Part shown: positions 36,310 through 43,655 of the stretch, piece after piece
Layout: each line of letters starts with the position of its first letter
Position numbering within the stretch: the stretch's first letter is position 1
The notes under the pieces: model-generated
Databases searched by the model: none
The model's input: only the letters and a program-made list of their open reading frames with translations
What the model was told of the DNA's origin: nothing
Program-made: the position numbers and the translations under genes
NCBI RefSeq assembly: GCF_008726925.1
Contig: NZ_VYWO01000001.1
Coordinates: 1-64,000 of the forward strand
Direction of reading: 5' to 3'
Source: Aerococcus sanguinicola
Lineage (GTDB): Bacteria > Bacillota > Bacilli > Lactobacillales > Aerococcaceae
Length of the DNA stretch: 64,000 nucleotides

Positions 36310-36576
36310 ATGAGTGTCAAAGATGAAACAGTTCTATTCAAGTTTGATGAAAACAAAGAAAAAAATGTTCGTGAAACACTGGATATCGTATATGATGCAC
36401 TTGTAGAAAAAGGCTATGATCCAAGTAGTCAGATTGTAGGCTATCTCTTATCAGGAGACCCTGCTTACATTCCTCGTCATAACCAGGCCCGCAACCTAAT
36501 TCGTTATCATGAACGTGACGAAATTATTGAAGAATTAATTCGCAGTTATATGGAAAAGAGTGGGCGCGAGGTCTAA
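36310..36576 (+). CDS. ireB: IreB family regulatory phosphoprotein
   Basis: An 88-aa protein of the DUF965 family (start [19 protein letters not shown], middle [22 protein letters not shown]). In Enterococcus faecalis IreB is phosphorylated by the Ser/Thr kinase IreK and acts in intrinsic cephalosporin resistance; Thr residues near the start are the reported type of site. The gene lies in the conserved order alaS-ireB-ruvX-yrzB and overlaps ruvX by one base. GGAGGTG precedes the ATG. Confidence 0.93.
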   Translation: MSVKDETVLFKFDENKEKNVRETLDIVYDALVEKGYDPSSQIVGYLLSGDPAYIPRHNQARNLIRYHERDEIIEELIRSYMEKSGREV

Positions 36577-37001
36577 TGAAGAGGTATTTAGGATTAGATG
36601 TTGGTTCAAGAACTGTGGGGGTCGCTGTCAGCGACCCCCTTGGACTGACTGCCCAAGGTTTAGAAATTATCCCGATTAATGAAGACCAAGAAGAATTTGG
36701 CTTAGAGCGCTTGGGCCAACTGATTGAGAGTTACCAAGCCAGCAAAGTCGTGATTGGCCTGCCCAAAAATATGAATAATTCAGAAGGTCCGCGCGCTGAA
36801 GCTTCGCGTGCTTATGGCGATTTAGTCAAGCAAGAATTTGGCCTGGAAGTGGTCTACCTAGACGAACGCTTGACGACCATGCAGGCAGAGCGGATGCTCA
36901 TTGAAGCGGGCGATGTCAGTCGCAAGAAGCGCAAGCAGGTCATCGATAAGCTGGCCGCGGTTCTTATCTTACAGACTTATTTAGACCAAGAAAGAGCGTG
37001 A
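36576..37001 (+). CDS. ruvX: Holliday junction resolvase RuvX (YqgF)
   Basis: A 141-aa RNase H-fold nuclease: [16 protein letters not shown] at the start with the metal-binding Asp, [11 protein letters not shown] in the middle and [18 protein letters not shown]. Members process pre-16S rRNA ends and have been linked to Holliday junctions. It starts in a TAATG overlap with ireB and precedes the DUF1292 gene by 7 bp. Normal length and intact motifs. Confidence 0.94.
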   Translation: MKRYLGLDVGSRTVGVAVSDPLGLTAQGLEIIPINEDQEEFGLERLGQLIESYQASKVVIGLPKNMNNSEGPRAEASRAYGDLVKQEFGLEVVYLDERLTTMQAERMLIEAGDVSRKKRKQVIDKLAAVLILQTYLDQERA

Positions 37002-37008
37002 GAAAATT

Positions 37009-37290
37009 ATGGCAAGTGAAGACAATAAAGAATTAATTACGATTTATGATGAAGATGGCAATGAGAGCCTCTATGAGATTCTCTTTACTTTTGAATCCGA
37101 TGATTTTGGCAAGTCCTATGTCCTCCTCTATCCAGCAGGTTCAGGAGATAGTGATGAGCTAGAAATTCAAGCCTTCTCATACCAAGAGAATGATGATGAA
37201 TTAAACGGCAGCCTTTATCCTATCGAAAGTGATGAAGAATGGGATATGGTAGAGGAAGTTTTAAATACCTTTGTATCTGATGAACTGTAA
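37009..37290 (+). CDS. yrzB: DUF1292 family protein (YrzB)
   Basis: A 93-aa very acidic cytoplasmic protein (LITIYDEDGNESLYEILFTFES, FSYQENDDELNGSLYPIESDEEWDMVEEVLNTF). The family is conserved after ruvX across Firmicutes; its biochemical role is unknown. Its place at the end of the alaS-ireB-ruvX cluster and the hairpin/terminator after it suggest it closes the operon. Confidence 0.9.
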   Translation: MASEDNKELITIYDEDGNESLYEILFTFESDDFGKSYVLLYPAGSGDSDELEIQAFSYQENDDELNGSLYPIESDEEWDMVEEVLNTFVSDEL

Positions 37291-37292
37291 TT

Positions 37293-37343
37293 TAGCCTAG
37301 AGCCTCTATCGCGCTGCGAGATTTTTGCGTAGTGGGGCTAGGT
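37293..37343 (+). other. Long imperfect hairpin before a terminator
   Basis: AGCCTAG-AGCC pairs with GGGGCTAGG, and inside it CGCTGCG pairs with TGCGTAGTG through wobbles around a T-rich loop. No T tract follows, so it is not itself a classic terminator; it may stabilise the 3' end or be a degenerate terminator. Confidence 0.5.
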
Positions 37344-37362
37344 GAACAGACGCATTGAAAAG

Positions 37363-37404
37363 AAGAGGCTGAGAGATGGCAGCGTCAAGCCAGCCTCTTT
37401 TTTT
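37363..37404 (+). terminator. Terminator after yrzB
   Basis: AAGAGGCTG/CAGCCTCTT stem and seven T. Confidence 0.85.
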
Positions 37405-37498
37405 ATCATGTGGCAGGCGACAGGGTCTGTCCGAGGATTAGCTGGTGATTGGCACACTGACACGAATCGATTAGAGAACAGAGAATAGGAGCGTTCAC

Positions 37499-38695
37499 AT
37501 GAGAAAAAGAACAAGAAGGCAGCCTCGAGAAGGCGCTGAACAGGAACACTTAGAAGGGCAAGGGCCCAAGCGGAAGTCTGTAACCAACCGCTTAATCACT
37601 TCTTTATTTGTGACCCTGATTGTGATTGTCCTGGCTTTTGCGGCTTATATTGGCGTCATGGCATCGACAGGGGGCTTTAAGCCGTCTAAGGATATTGTCA
37701 TTGAAGTCCCCCAAGGCGCTAGCCAGGCTAGTGTGGCCCAGGAATTAGAGGACAAGCAAGTCATCTTTAATGATGATATCTTCCGCCTCTACCTGCGTCT
37801 CAACCCCATCGATAACCTCCAAGCGGGAACTTATAAGATGCAGACCCATTCTAGCTTCGCCCAGGCCGCTGAAAACCTGGCCCAGGGTGCCAAGGAGATG
37901 GAAGCAGGGATCGCTATCCCAGAAGGAACTGACATTGAGTCCATGGCGACTATTATTGAGCAGAATACGCCCTTCTCAGCCCAAGACTTTATGGCCTTAG
38001 TGACTAGTCCAGCGTATTTCCAAAAGCTCCTAGCCACTTATCCGGAACTCTTAGCCGATGTCAGTGAAAATGATAATGTTCGCTATAAATTGGAGGGTTA
38101 CCTCTTCCCTGCTACCTATCAGTTGCGGGAAGGTCAGGACCTAGAAGCCTTTGTGACCCAGATGGTAGATGAGACGAATAAGTTCTACCAAAGCAACAAG
38201 CCAGCCTTCCAAGCTTCTGACTTATCCGTGAATGAGATCTTTACCCTGGCTTCTTTAGTCGAAGCAGAAGCCTCTACGACTGAAGACCGGGCCATGATTG
38301 CAGGGGTCTTCTATAATCGCTTAGCGGATAAGATGCCTATCCAATCTGATATTTCGGTCAATTATGCCTTAGGGGAGCACAAGTCTTATGTGACCATCAA
38401 GGATACCCAGGTTGATTCGCCTTATAATCTTTATAAGAACCCAGGCTTAGGACCCGGGCCTTATAACAACCCAGGGGCTGAATCGCTCAAGGCGGTACTC
38501 AACCCTAAAGAAAATGACTACTATTACTTTGTGGCTGACCTATCAACGGGTGAAGTTTATTATTCCAAGACCTATGAAGACCACCTCAAGCTAGTGGACG
38601 AACACGTGAGCGAAGAGGATGCTAAGCTCGCCCAACCTAAGACCAGTCAAGCGACGAGCCAGAGTCAATCACAAGCACCAAGTACAAGCAATTAA
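37499..38695 (+). CDS. mltG: Endolytic transglycosylase MltG
   Basis: MltG (YceG) cuts nascent peptidoglycan strands in the membrane. The 398-aa protein has a basic cytoplasmic start (about 35 residues), one membrane helix (about 36-56), a LysM-like domain ([17 protein letters not shown]) and the catalytic region [28 protein letters not shown] with the active Glu, followed by [14 protein letters not shown]. The C-terminal 20 residues are Ser/Gln/Thr-rich. TAGGAG precedes the ATG. udk follows after 11 bp. Confidence 0.95.
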   Translation: MRKRTRRQPREGAEQEHLEGQGPKRKSVTNRLITSLFVTLIVIVLAFAAYIGVMASTGGFKPSKDIVIEVPQGASQASVAQELEDKQVIFNDDIFRLYLRLNPIDNLQAGTYKMQTHSSFAQAAENLAQGAKEMEAGIAIPEGTDIESMATIIEQNTPFSAQDFMALVTSPAYFQKLLATYPELLADVSENDNVRYKLEGYLFPATYQLREGQDLEAFVTQMVDETNKFYQSNKPAFQASDLSVNEIFTLASLVEAEASTTEDRAMIAGVFYNRLADKMPIQSDISVNYALGEHKSYVTIKDTQVDSPYNLYKNPGLGPGPYNNPGAESLKAVLNPKENDYYYFVADLSTGEVYYSKTYEDHLKLVDEHVSEEDAKLAQPKTSQATSQSQSQAPSTSN

Positions 38696-38706
38696 GGGGA
38701 GACATT

Positions 38707-39324
38707 ATGACACAACAAATCGTTATCGGCGTTACCGGGGGAACCGGGAGCGGAAAAACGACTATTACCAATCGCATTATGGAAGAATTTAAAGACGTTT
38801 CAATCGTCTATATTCCGCAAGATGCCTACTATAAGGACCAGAGCCATCTGACCATGGAAGAACGTCAGCAGACCAACTATGACCATCCTCTGGCTTTCGA
38901 TATGGAACTCTTGAAGGAACATATCAGCCAGTTGAGTCAAGGGCAAGCCATCGATATGCCGGTCTATGATTTCGCTGAACACAATCGAAGCCAGGAAACT
39001 GTCCATGTAGAACCTAAGAAGATTATTATCTTAGAAGGCATCCTTTCTCTCTATGACCCTGAATTAAGAGACTTGATGACCATTAAAGTCTTTGTCGATA
39101 CGGATGCGGATATTCGGATTATCCGCCGCATTAAGCGTGACATGGCCGAACGGGGACGGTCTTTAGACTCTGTCATTAACCAGTACATGTCTGTGGTTAA
39201 ACCCATGCACGAGGAATTTATCGAGCCAACTAAACGGTTTGCTGACTTGATTATTCCAGAAGGTGGCTCGAACTATGTCGCCATCGACTTATTACAAACT
39301 AAAATAAAAGATATCTTAAAATAA
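38707..39324 (+). CDS. udk: Uridine kinase
   Basis: A 205-aa P-loop kinase that phosphorylates uridine and cytidine: [18 protein letters not shown] at the start, [38 protein letters not shown] and [15 protein letters not shown]. Normal length. It lies between mltG and greA as in many Lactobacillales. A hairpin follows it. Confidence 0.96.
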   Translation: MTQQIVIGVTGGTGSGKTTITNRIMEEFKDVSIVYIPQDAYYKDQSHLTMEERQQTNYDHPLAFDMELLKEHISQLSQGQAIDMPVYDFAEHNRSQETVHVEPKKIIILEGILSLYDPELRDLMTIKVFVDTDADIRIIRRIKRDMAERGRSLDSVINQYMSVVKPMHEEFIEPTKRFADLIIPEGGSNYVAIDLLQTKIKDILK

Positions 39325-39338
39325 GCCATTCTTATATT

Positions 39339-39372
39339 GCAATAGGGCCACGAAAGTGGTACCCTATTGCTA
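39339..39372 (+). terminator. Probable terminator between udk and greA
   Basis: GCAATAGGG and CCCTATTGC enclose a second stem CCAC-GAAA-GTGG; the downstream tract TATTGATTTTT is only moderately T-rich, so read-through into greA is likely. Confidence 0.65.
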
Positions 39373-39408
39373 TTGATTTTTAATTTAATTGATGAAGGAG
39401 TAAGATTC

Positions 39409-39891
39409 ATGGTAGAAGAAAGCTATCCAATGACAATCGAAGGCAAAGAACGCCTTGAAGCAGAATTAGAAGATTTAAAAGTAAATAAACGACCAGAAGT
39501 GGTTAGTCGGATTAAGATTGCACGCTCCTATGGGGACCTCTCAGAAAATTCTGAATATGAGGCAGCCAAGGACGAGCAAGCATTTGTCGAAGGACAAATT
39601 GCTAAATTAGAAAAAATGATCCGCTATGCTGAAATCATTAATCCTGATGAATTAGCTAGCGATGAAGTGTCAATCGGTCGTAAGGTAAGCTTCGTTGAAT
39701 TGCCTGACGGCGATGAAGAAGCCTATACCATCGTCGGTAAGGCTGAAGCTGATCCCCTGTCAGGTAAGATCTCCAACGAATCACCTATCGCCCAAGCCTT
39801 AATCGGTAAAAAAGTAGGCGACCAAGTCAGCTTCGAAACCCCAGGCGGCGAACTCGCCCTGAAAATAACCGCAGTAGAAAAAGCTGAGTAA
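39409..39891 (+). CDS. greA: Transcription elongation factor GreA
   Basis: GreA makes RNA polymerase cleave backtracked RNA. The 160-aa protein has the N-terminal coiled coil with GLEDLKVN-like [14 protein letters not shown] and the tip [17 protein letters not shown], then the FKBP-like C-terminal domain ([20 protein letters not shown]). I chose ATG 39409, eight bases after GAAGGAG. No terminator follows directly: a structured repeat array begins six bases after the stop and runs to a terminator at 40603. Confidence 0.96.
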   Translation: MVEESYPMTIEGKERLEAELEDLKVNKRPEVVSRIKIARSYGDLSENSEYEAAKDEQAFVEGQIAKLEKMIRYAEIINPDELASDEVSIGRKVSFVELPDGDEEAYTIVGKAEADPLSGKISNESPIAQALIGKKVGDQVSFETPGGELALKITAVEKAE

Positions 39892-39897
39892 AGACAA

Positions 39898-40010
39898 GGG
39901 TGTGAGTAAGAGCGCTTAGACTTGAATGATTGGAGGCTCATCGAATAAGGCTGACATCAGTCAGACGTTTCGATGAGCCGAAATCACTTCAAGTCTGCTC
40001 TTGCAAACCC
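39898..40010 (+). repeat. Structured repeat unit A1 (113 nt)
   Basis: Helix 1 AAGAGC/GCTCTT, helix 2 AGACTTGAA/TTCAAGTCT, helix 3 GCTCATCG/CGATGAGC, apical CTGAC/GTCAG. Differs from unit B1 at four positions. Begins six bases after the greA stop codon. Confidence 0.88.
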
Positions 40011-40019
40011 GACTAAAAA

Positions 40020-40133
40020 GGGTGTGAGCAAAGGCGTTCAGAAAGGGATGACTGGAGGCAAAGAGGAAAAGATCGGCTGCAAGCCGGTCGTTCCACTTTG
40101 CTGAAGTCACTCCCTTTCTACCTTTGCGAACCC
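40020..40133 (+). repeat. Structured repeat unit A2 (114 nt)
   Basis: Helix 1 GCAAAGG/CCTTTGC, helix 2 AGAAAGGGA/TCCCTTTCT, helix 3 GCAAAG/CTTTGC, apical CGGCT/AGCCG. Sister of unit B3. Confidence 0.88.
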
Positions 40134-40142
40134 GACTAAACA

Positions 40143-40252
40143 GGGTGTGAAGGCTGGCGGGAGAAATAGACCTCTGGAGCAAAGAGACAGAGAAGGCTGA
40201 AGGCCTTCGACCGATCTTTGTGAAGAGGAGCTATTTCTGCCAGCCTGAGCCC
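40143..40252 (+). repeat. Structured repeat unit A3 (110 nt)
   Basis: Helix 1 GGCTGGC/GCCAGCC, helix 2 AGAAATAG/CTATTTCT, helix 3 CAAAGA/TCTTTG, apical GAAGGC/GGCCTTC. Sister of unit B4, with paired changes in helix 1 and the apical stem. Confidence 0.88.
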
Positions 40253-40261
40253 GACTAAACA

Positions 40262-40372
40262 GGGTGAGAGGGCGCGCGTTTAGCTTCCTTTCACTGGAGC
40301 AAGTCACCAGAGCAGTCTGAAGGACTGCGGCGGAGACTTGTGAAGTGGCAAGGAGGCTGCGCGACCGAACCC
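40262..40372 (+). repeat. Structured repeat unit A4 (111 nt)
   Basis: Helix 1 CGCGC/GCGCG, helix 2 AGCTTCCTT/AAGGAGGCT, helix 3 CAAGTC/GACTTG, apical CAGTC/GACTG. Sister of unit B2, whose helix 1 is CTGGC/GCCAG instead. Confidence 0.88.
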
Positions 40373-40377
40373 GATTA

Positions 40378-40600
40378 GGGTGTGAGGGCTGCTGTCTGGT
40401 TCAAACAATTGGCCAAGCTTCAATCAGAGCGTCTGAGTGTGGGTTAGCAAGAGGCAGGGCACAAACAGAGCGCCCGATTGTGTTTTTGCAGCCACCAACA
40501 TATCAATAGGGCCTCCCAGGGTGGGTTAGCGGCATTCAACACACAAACAGAACTTTCGAGTGTGGATTAAGAAAGCAAAGCTAACGACAAAGGGGGCTGA
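40378..40600 (+). repeat. Degenerate fifth unit and a second short repeat family
   Basis: A fifth GGGTGTGAG start (40378) opens a larger unit closed by GGCTGC (40387) with GCAGCC (40488). Its interior differs from units A1-A4 and holds a diverged short repeat of the type CAGAGCG..GAGTGTGGGTTAGC, seen near 40424, 40466, 40520 and 40546. No ORF of note. It ends at the terminator at 40603. Confidence 0.6.
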
Positions 40601-40602
40601 AG

Positions 40603-40629
40603 GCTGGGACTTAGCTTCCAGCTTTTTTT
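40603..40629 (+). terminator. Terminator closing the greA-array A transcript
   Basis: GCTGGGA/TTCCAGC stem with loop CTTAGC and seven T. Confidence 0.87.
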
Positions 40630-40647
40630 ATTCTTTGGACTCAGGAT

Positions 40648-40657
40648 TTGTTATAAT
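40648..40657 (+). promoter_or_regulatory. Extended -10 promoter of the liaFSR-like operon
   Basis: TTGTTATAAT contains TGT plus a perfect TATAAT, 22 bp before the first start codon; no good -35, so activation by the cognate response regulator is plausible. Confidence 0.65.
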
Positions 40658-40678
40658 AGAAAGAAAGGAGGGATGGTT

Positions 40679-41395
40679 TTGAAGTTCATTTGCCAGTTAT
40701 TGGCCGTTTTTATTGTGGGCCTGCTTCTTTATGATTTTTCTCAAGCCTTGGGTATTTTTCTCATATTTTTCTTAGCGATTAGTTTGTTGGCCTTGCTCTT
40801 CCAGCTACCGGCAGGGAAGACATGGCCAGCCTATATCCGTCTACCCTTGTTCTTTTTGGCCTTGCTTATCCTCTGTTTGACCTTGTTCCAGCTGGCGCAT
40901 TTTTGGTTGATCCTATCGCTCACTGGCTTGATCATTGGCCTTCAACTCTGGCAGAAAGAAAGACGGGATACAAGTGACTTCCAATTGATTCAGGGAGAAG
41001 AGGGAATCGGTCAAAGGCAAGGGGCTTTCTTTCAATTGGATGATTGGTTTGGCTTCAAGACAGTTCCAGTTAAGACATATGATTGGAATAATTTCCATGA
41101 TTATTCCCTCCATGCCTACCGTTTCATTGATCTGACTGAGAAACTACCTGTCAAAGGTAAGCAGTGGCTAGCGGTTAGCCAGCTTCATGGTCGGATTAAA
41201 TTGGTGCTCCCCCAAGCCCAGGCTTGCCAATTGAACATCCAAGCCTATCGGACCCAGTTGACTTGGCAGGGGCAGACCTATTGCTTGAACAACCAACGCT
41301 TGACCTTAAGGACGGATAATGACTTGGATGATGACCGGGAAGTGATTATTGACTTGACCCAATTTTGGGGAGAAGTAGAGGTGGTCTTCCTATGA
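40679..41395 (+). CDS. liaF: LiaF-like membrane protein
   Basis: LiaF keeps the LiaRS cell-envelope stress system off. The 238-aa protein has about four hydrophobic segments in the first 95 residues and a soluble C-terminal beta-rich part (DWNNFHDYSLHAYRFIDLT, VSQLHGRIKLVLPQ) like the LiaF C-terminal domain. I prefer the TTG at 40679, six bases after AAGGAGGG; the ATG at 40673 touches that site. The sequence is divergent from Bacillus LiaF, so the symbol rests on topology and gene order. It overlaps the kinase gene as ATGA. Confidence 0.8.
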   Translation: MKFICQLLAVFIVGLLLYDFSQALGIFLIFFLAISLLALLFQLPAGKTWPAYIRLPLFFLALLILCLTLFQLAHFWLILSLTGLIIGLQLWQKERRDTSDFQLIQGEEGIGQRQGAFFQLDDWFGFKTVPVKTYDWNNFHDYSLHAYRFIDLTEKLPVKGKQWLAVSQLHGRIKLVLPQAQACQLNIQAYRTQLTWQGQTYCLNNQRLTLRTDNDLDDDREVIIDLTQFWGEVEVVFL

Positions 41396-42441
41396 AATGG
41401 CGACGTTTATTTTCCATTTTTATCGCTTGTTTGATCTTTGCCTATGCCTTATTTGCCCTAATCCTCTACTTTTGCTTGGAACTAGGCTGGCTGACTCCTA
41501 TCCAGTGGACTTGGCAGGATTTGCCAGCTAGCTTGGTCTTTCTTTTATTGCCAGCTTGTTTGGCTTTTGTCCTTTCCCTATGCTTGTATGGCTTAATTTT
41601 TCGCGATGAAGACCTATTGCTTTATTATCTCAACCAGCTCAGTCAAGGCCATATTCACCAATTAGATCGTCTGAACTTGAAGGAGAACCTCTATTTGAGC
41701 CCTGACTTACTGGCGAGTCTGGACCGGTTAAAAGCTTATAACCAAGCTGAACGCCTCCAGCAGCAGAATCTTCACCTCCAGCTAGACCAGGCGAGCATCG
41801 GGAAGACGGAAGCGGAAATTATCCAAGCTGAGCGCCAACGCGTGGCTCGAGAGCTCCACGATTCCGTTAGCCAGGAACTCTTTGCGATGACGATGCTGCT
41901 AGCGACGCTCGACCAGGTCTCTGAACAAACGGCTGGGCCTGAAGCTGACCTGCGTCAGAAAATTGCTCAGCTGGCTCAGAATGCACAGAATGAATTGCGA
42001 GCCCTTCTGCTTCATCTTCGTCCTATCGCCTTGGAAAATCGCAGCTTAGCTCAGGGCATCCAGCACCTCTTCGCTGAGCTAGAAGGGAAGTTAGCCATTC
42101 GTTTTGTCAGGCGCTTTGATGTGGGAGACTTGGATAAAGAAATTGAGAATAATCTCTTCCGGATTGTCCAAGAGCTTTTATCGAATAGTTTGCGGCATGC
42201 CCAAGCCAGTGAAATTGAGTGCCAGCTTTTTACCCGCCAGGACCGGCTTTATTTGATCTTTCGAGACAATGGTAGGGGCTTCAAGCAAGAGCCCGGCCAA
42301 CGAGCAGGTTATGGCCTCCAACATATCCGTGAACGGGTAGACCAGCTGGCGGGGGACTTACAGATTATCAGCCAAGAGGGACAGGGAACCCAAGTAAGGA
42401 TTCAAATTGCCCTCGACCAGGATAGAGAGAGGAAGACTTAG
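41392..42441 (+). CDS. liaS: LiaS/VraS-like sensor histidine kinase
   Basis: A 349-aa NarL-type kinase (HisKA_3). Two membrane helices (about residues 7-30 and 42-66) with a very short outside loop, typical of intramembrane-sensing kinases; a coiled linker (110-150); the phospho-His in ERQRVARELHDSVSQEL (about 157); and the ATPase part with QELLSNSLRHAQA (N-box) and FRDNGRGF, GYGLQHIRERV. It would respond to cell-wall stress with LiaF and LiaR. Starts in an ATGA overlap with liaF. Confidence 0.9.
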   Translation: MKWRRLFSIFIACLIFAYALFALILYFCLELGWLTPIQWTWQDLPASLVFLLLPACLAFVLSLCLYGLIFRDEDLLLYYLNQLSQGHIHQLDRLNLKENLYLSPDLLASLDRLKAYNQAERLQQQNLHLQLDQASIGKTEAEIIQAERQRVARELHDSVSQELFAMTMLLATLDQVSEQTAGPEADLRQKIAQLAQNAQNELRALLLHLRPIALENRSLAQGIQHLFAELEGKLAIRFVRRFDVGDLDKEIENNLFRIVQELLSNSLRHAQASEIECQLFTRQDRLYLIFRDNGRGFKQEPGQRAGYGLQHIRERVDQLAGDLQIISQEGQGTQVRIQIALDQDRERKT

Positions 42442-43086
42442 ATGATTAAAGTATTGATTGTTGATGACCATGAAATGGTACGCCTCGGAGTAGCTTCTTA
42501 TTTAGCCATCCAGGAAGATATCGAGGTCATAGCGGAGGCTGTGAATGGCCAGGAAGCTTATGACAAGGCTATGTCCCTCCACCCTGACCTTATCTTGATG
42601 GACGTTGTGATGGACGAGATGGATGGCATAGAAGCAACCCAGGCCATCCTTGCTGATTGGCCAGAAGCTCGGATTCTCATGGTAACTAGCTTCTTAGATG
42701 ACGATAAGCTCTATCCCGCTATAGAAGCAGGGGCTAAGGGCTATATCTTGAAGACTTCCTCTGCCCAGGAAATTGCCCAAGCCATTCGCCAGGTTATGGC
42801 AGGCCAAGAAGTGATGACCCAGGCCGTGGCAGAGAAGATGCAAGAAGACAAGCACAAGGCTAAAGAACGCCAGCTGCATGATGACTTGACCAAGCGTGAA
42901 TTGGAAGTGCTCGCTTTAATTGCGGAAGGTAAGTCCAACCAAGAAATTGCAGATCTTTTGTTTATAACGCTAAAAACCGTTAAGACCCATGTTTCCAATA
43001 TTCTTTCTAAATTAGAAGTCTCGGACCGTACCCAAGCAACCATCTATGCCTTTAAACATGGTCTGGTGAGAGAAGAAAAGGAGTAG
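42442..43086 (+). CDS. liaR: LiaR/VraR-like response regulator
   Basis: A 214-aa NarL/FixJ-type regulator. Receiver domain: VLIVDDHEMVRLGV with acidic pocket, phospho-Asp in LILMDVVMDEMDG (about residue 54), MVTS and KGYILK. LuxR-type HTH: TKRELEVLALIAEGKSNQEIADLLFITLKTVKTHV (about 150-185). Directly follows the kinase gene. Probably activates its own operon. Confidence 0.93.
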   Translation: MIKVLIVDDHEMVRLGVASYLAIQEDIEVIAEAVNGQEAYDKAMSLHPDLILMDVVMDEMDGIEATQAILADWPEARILMVTSFLDDDKLYPAIEAGAKGYILKTSSAQEIAQAIRQVMAGQEVMTQAVAEKMQEDKHKAKERQLHDDLTKRELEVLALIAEGKSNQEIADLLFITLKTVKTHVSNILSKLEVSDRTQATIYAFKHGLVREEKE

Positions 43087-43115
43087 GCCTTCATTTGAAG
43101 ACTTACTCCTTTTTG
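43077..43115. terminator. Bidirectional terminator between liaR and array B
   Basis: AAAAGGAGTA and TACTCCTTTTT pair around a second small stem. It can end the liaFSR transcript on plus and the rnjA-array B transcript on minus. Confidence 0.85.
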
Positions 43116-43141
43116 TCATAGTAATTTTGATTTCGCTTGAG

Positions 43142-43169
43142 CATAGACTAGATGCCTTTGCTCACAGCC
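43142..43169 (-). repeat. Truncated fifth unit of array B
   Basis: AGGCTGTGAGCAAAGGC followed by unrelated sequence; it matches only the first 20 or so bases of the A2/B3 subtype. Confidence 0.6.
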
Positions 43170-43178
43170 TGTTTAGTC

Positions 43179-43288
43179 GGGTTCGGGCTAGCAGAAATAG
43201 CTCCTCTTCGCAAAGACCCGCCGAAGACTTTCAGTCTTCTCTGGTTCTTTGCTCCAGAGGTCTATTTCTCCCGCTAGCTCTCACACCC
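43179..43288 (-). repeat. Structured repeat unit B4 (110 nt)
   Basis: Sister of A3: helix 1 CTAGC/GCTAG replaces CTGGC/GCCAG, and apical AAGAC/GTCTT replaces AAGGC/GCCTT, both compensatory. Confidence 0.88.
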
Positions 43289-43295
43289 TTTAGTC

Positions 43296-43409
43296 GGGTT
43301 CGCAAAGGCAAAAAGGGAGTGACTTCAGCAAAAGGGAACGACCGGCTGCTAGCCGCTCTTATCCCTTTTGCCTCCAGTCATCCCTTTCTGGACGCCTTTG
43401 CTCACACCC
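43296..43409 (-). repeat. Structured repeat unit B3 (114 nt)
   Basis: Sister of A2: helix 1 GCAAAGG/CCTTTGC; helix 3 is GCAAAAGGG-type against CCCTTTTGC, lengthened and re-paired relative to A2. Confidence 0.88.
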
Positions 43410-43418
43410 TGTTTAGTC

Positions 43419-43529
43419 GGGTTCGGTCTGGCAGCTTTCCTGTCACTTCACAAGTCTCCGCCGCAGTCTTGCAGACTGCTCTGGTGACTTGCTCCAGTGA
43501 AGGAAAGCTAAGCGCCAGCCCTCACACCC
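43419..43529 (-). repeat. Structured repeat unit B2 (111 nt)
   Basis: Sister of A4: helix 2 AGCTTTCCT/AGGAAAGCT and helix 3 CAAGTC/GACTTG are alike, but helix 1 is CTGGC/GCCAG where A4 has CGCGC/GCGCG. Confidence 0.88.
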
Positions 43530-43538
43530 TGTTTAGTC

Positions 43539-43651
43539 GGGTTCGCAAGAGCAGACTTGAAGTGATTTCAGCTCATCGAAACGTCTGACTGAGGTCAGCC
43601 TTATTCGATGAGCCTCCAATCATTCAAGTCTAAGCGCTCTTGCTCACACCC
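43539..43651 (-). repeat. Structured repeat unit B1 (113 nt)
   Basis: Nearly identical to A1 (four differences); helix 1 is CAAGAGC/GCTCTTG. Starts five bases after the rnjA stop codon. Confidence 0.88.
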
Positions 43652-43655
43652 TGTT

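Larger units (their letters stand above)
39898..40372 (+). repeat. Array A: four tandem structured repeat units in the greA 3' region
   Basis: Four units of 110-114 nt spaced 116-122 nt apart, in the sense direction after greA. Each runs from GGGTGTGAG to CGAACCC and is followed by the linker GACTAAACA (GATTA after the last). Each folds into one long hairpin: outer GGGT/ACCC pair, a GTGAG/CGAA loop with possible tandem G-A pairs, helix 1 (5-7 bp), a 3-5 nt bulge on the 5' side, helix 2 with a 1x2 asymmetric loop, an internal loop TGGAG/TGAA, helix 3 and an apical hairpin. Stem sequences differ between units; loop sequences are kept. The same four subtypes occur inverted at 43179-43651. No protein is encoded. 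Confidence 0.9.
43179..43651 (-). repeat. Array B: four tandem structured repeat units in the rnjA 3' region
   Basis: Minus-strand counterpart of array A. Reading from rnjA outward the units are B1, B2, B3, B4 (113, 111, 114, 110 nt) with the same GGGTGTGAG start, CGAACCC end and CTAAACA linker. By sequence B1, B2, B3 and B4 match A1, A4, A2 and A3, and the lengths agree exactly. The array begins within a few bases of the rnjA stop codon, and the transcript would end at the terminator at 43077-43115. A truncated fifth copy follows. ORFs seen here repeat a peptide because the DNA repeats; they are not genes. Confidence 0.9.

Noticed and set aside
39898..40372. Integron attC sites or IS ends
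   Set aside because: No integrase or transposase in the window, no cassette ORFs between units, and the core-site consensus is absent.
43127..43588. Open frame of 153 codons across array B, and similar short frames across array A
   Set aside because: The peptides repeat a motif (HTLFSRVR) only because the DNA units repeat; stops fall at unit-specific places, there are no ribosome sites, and the RNA pairing explains the sequence.
39898..43651. CRISPR arrays
   Set aside because: Units are 110-114 nt with changing internal stems, linkers are conserved rather than unique, and there are no cas genes.
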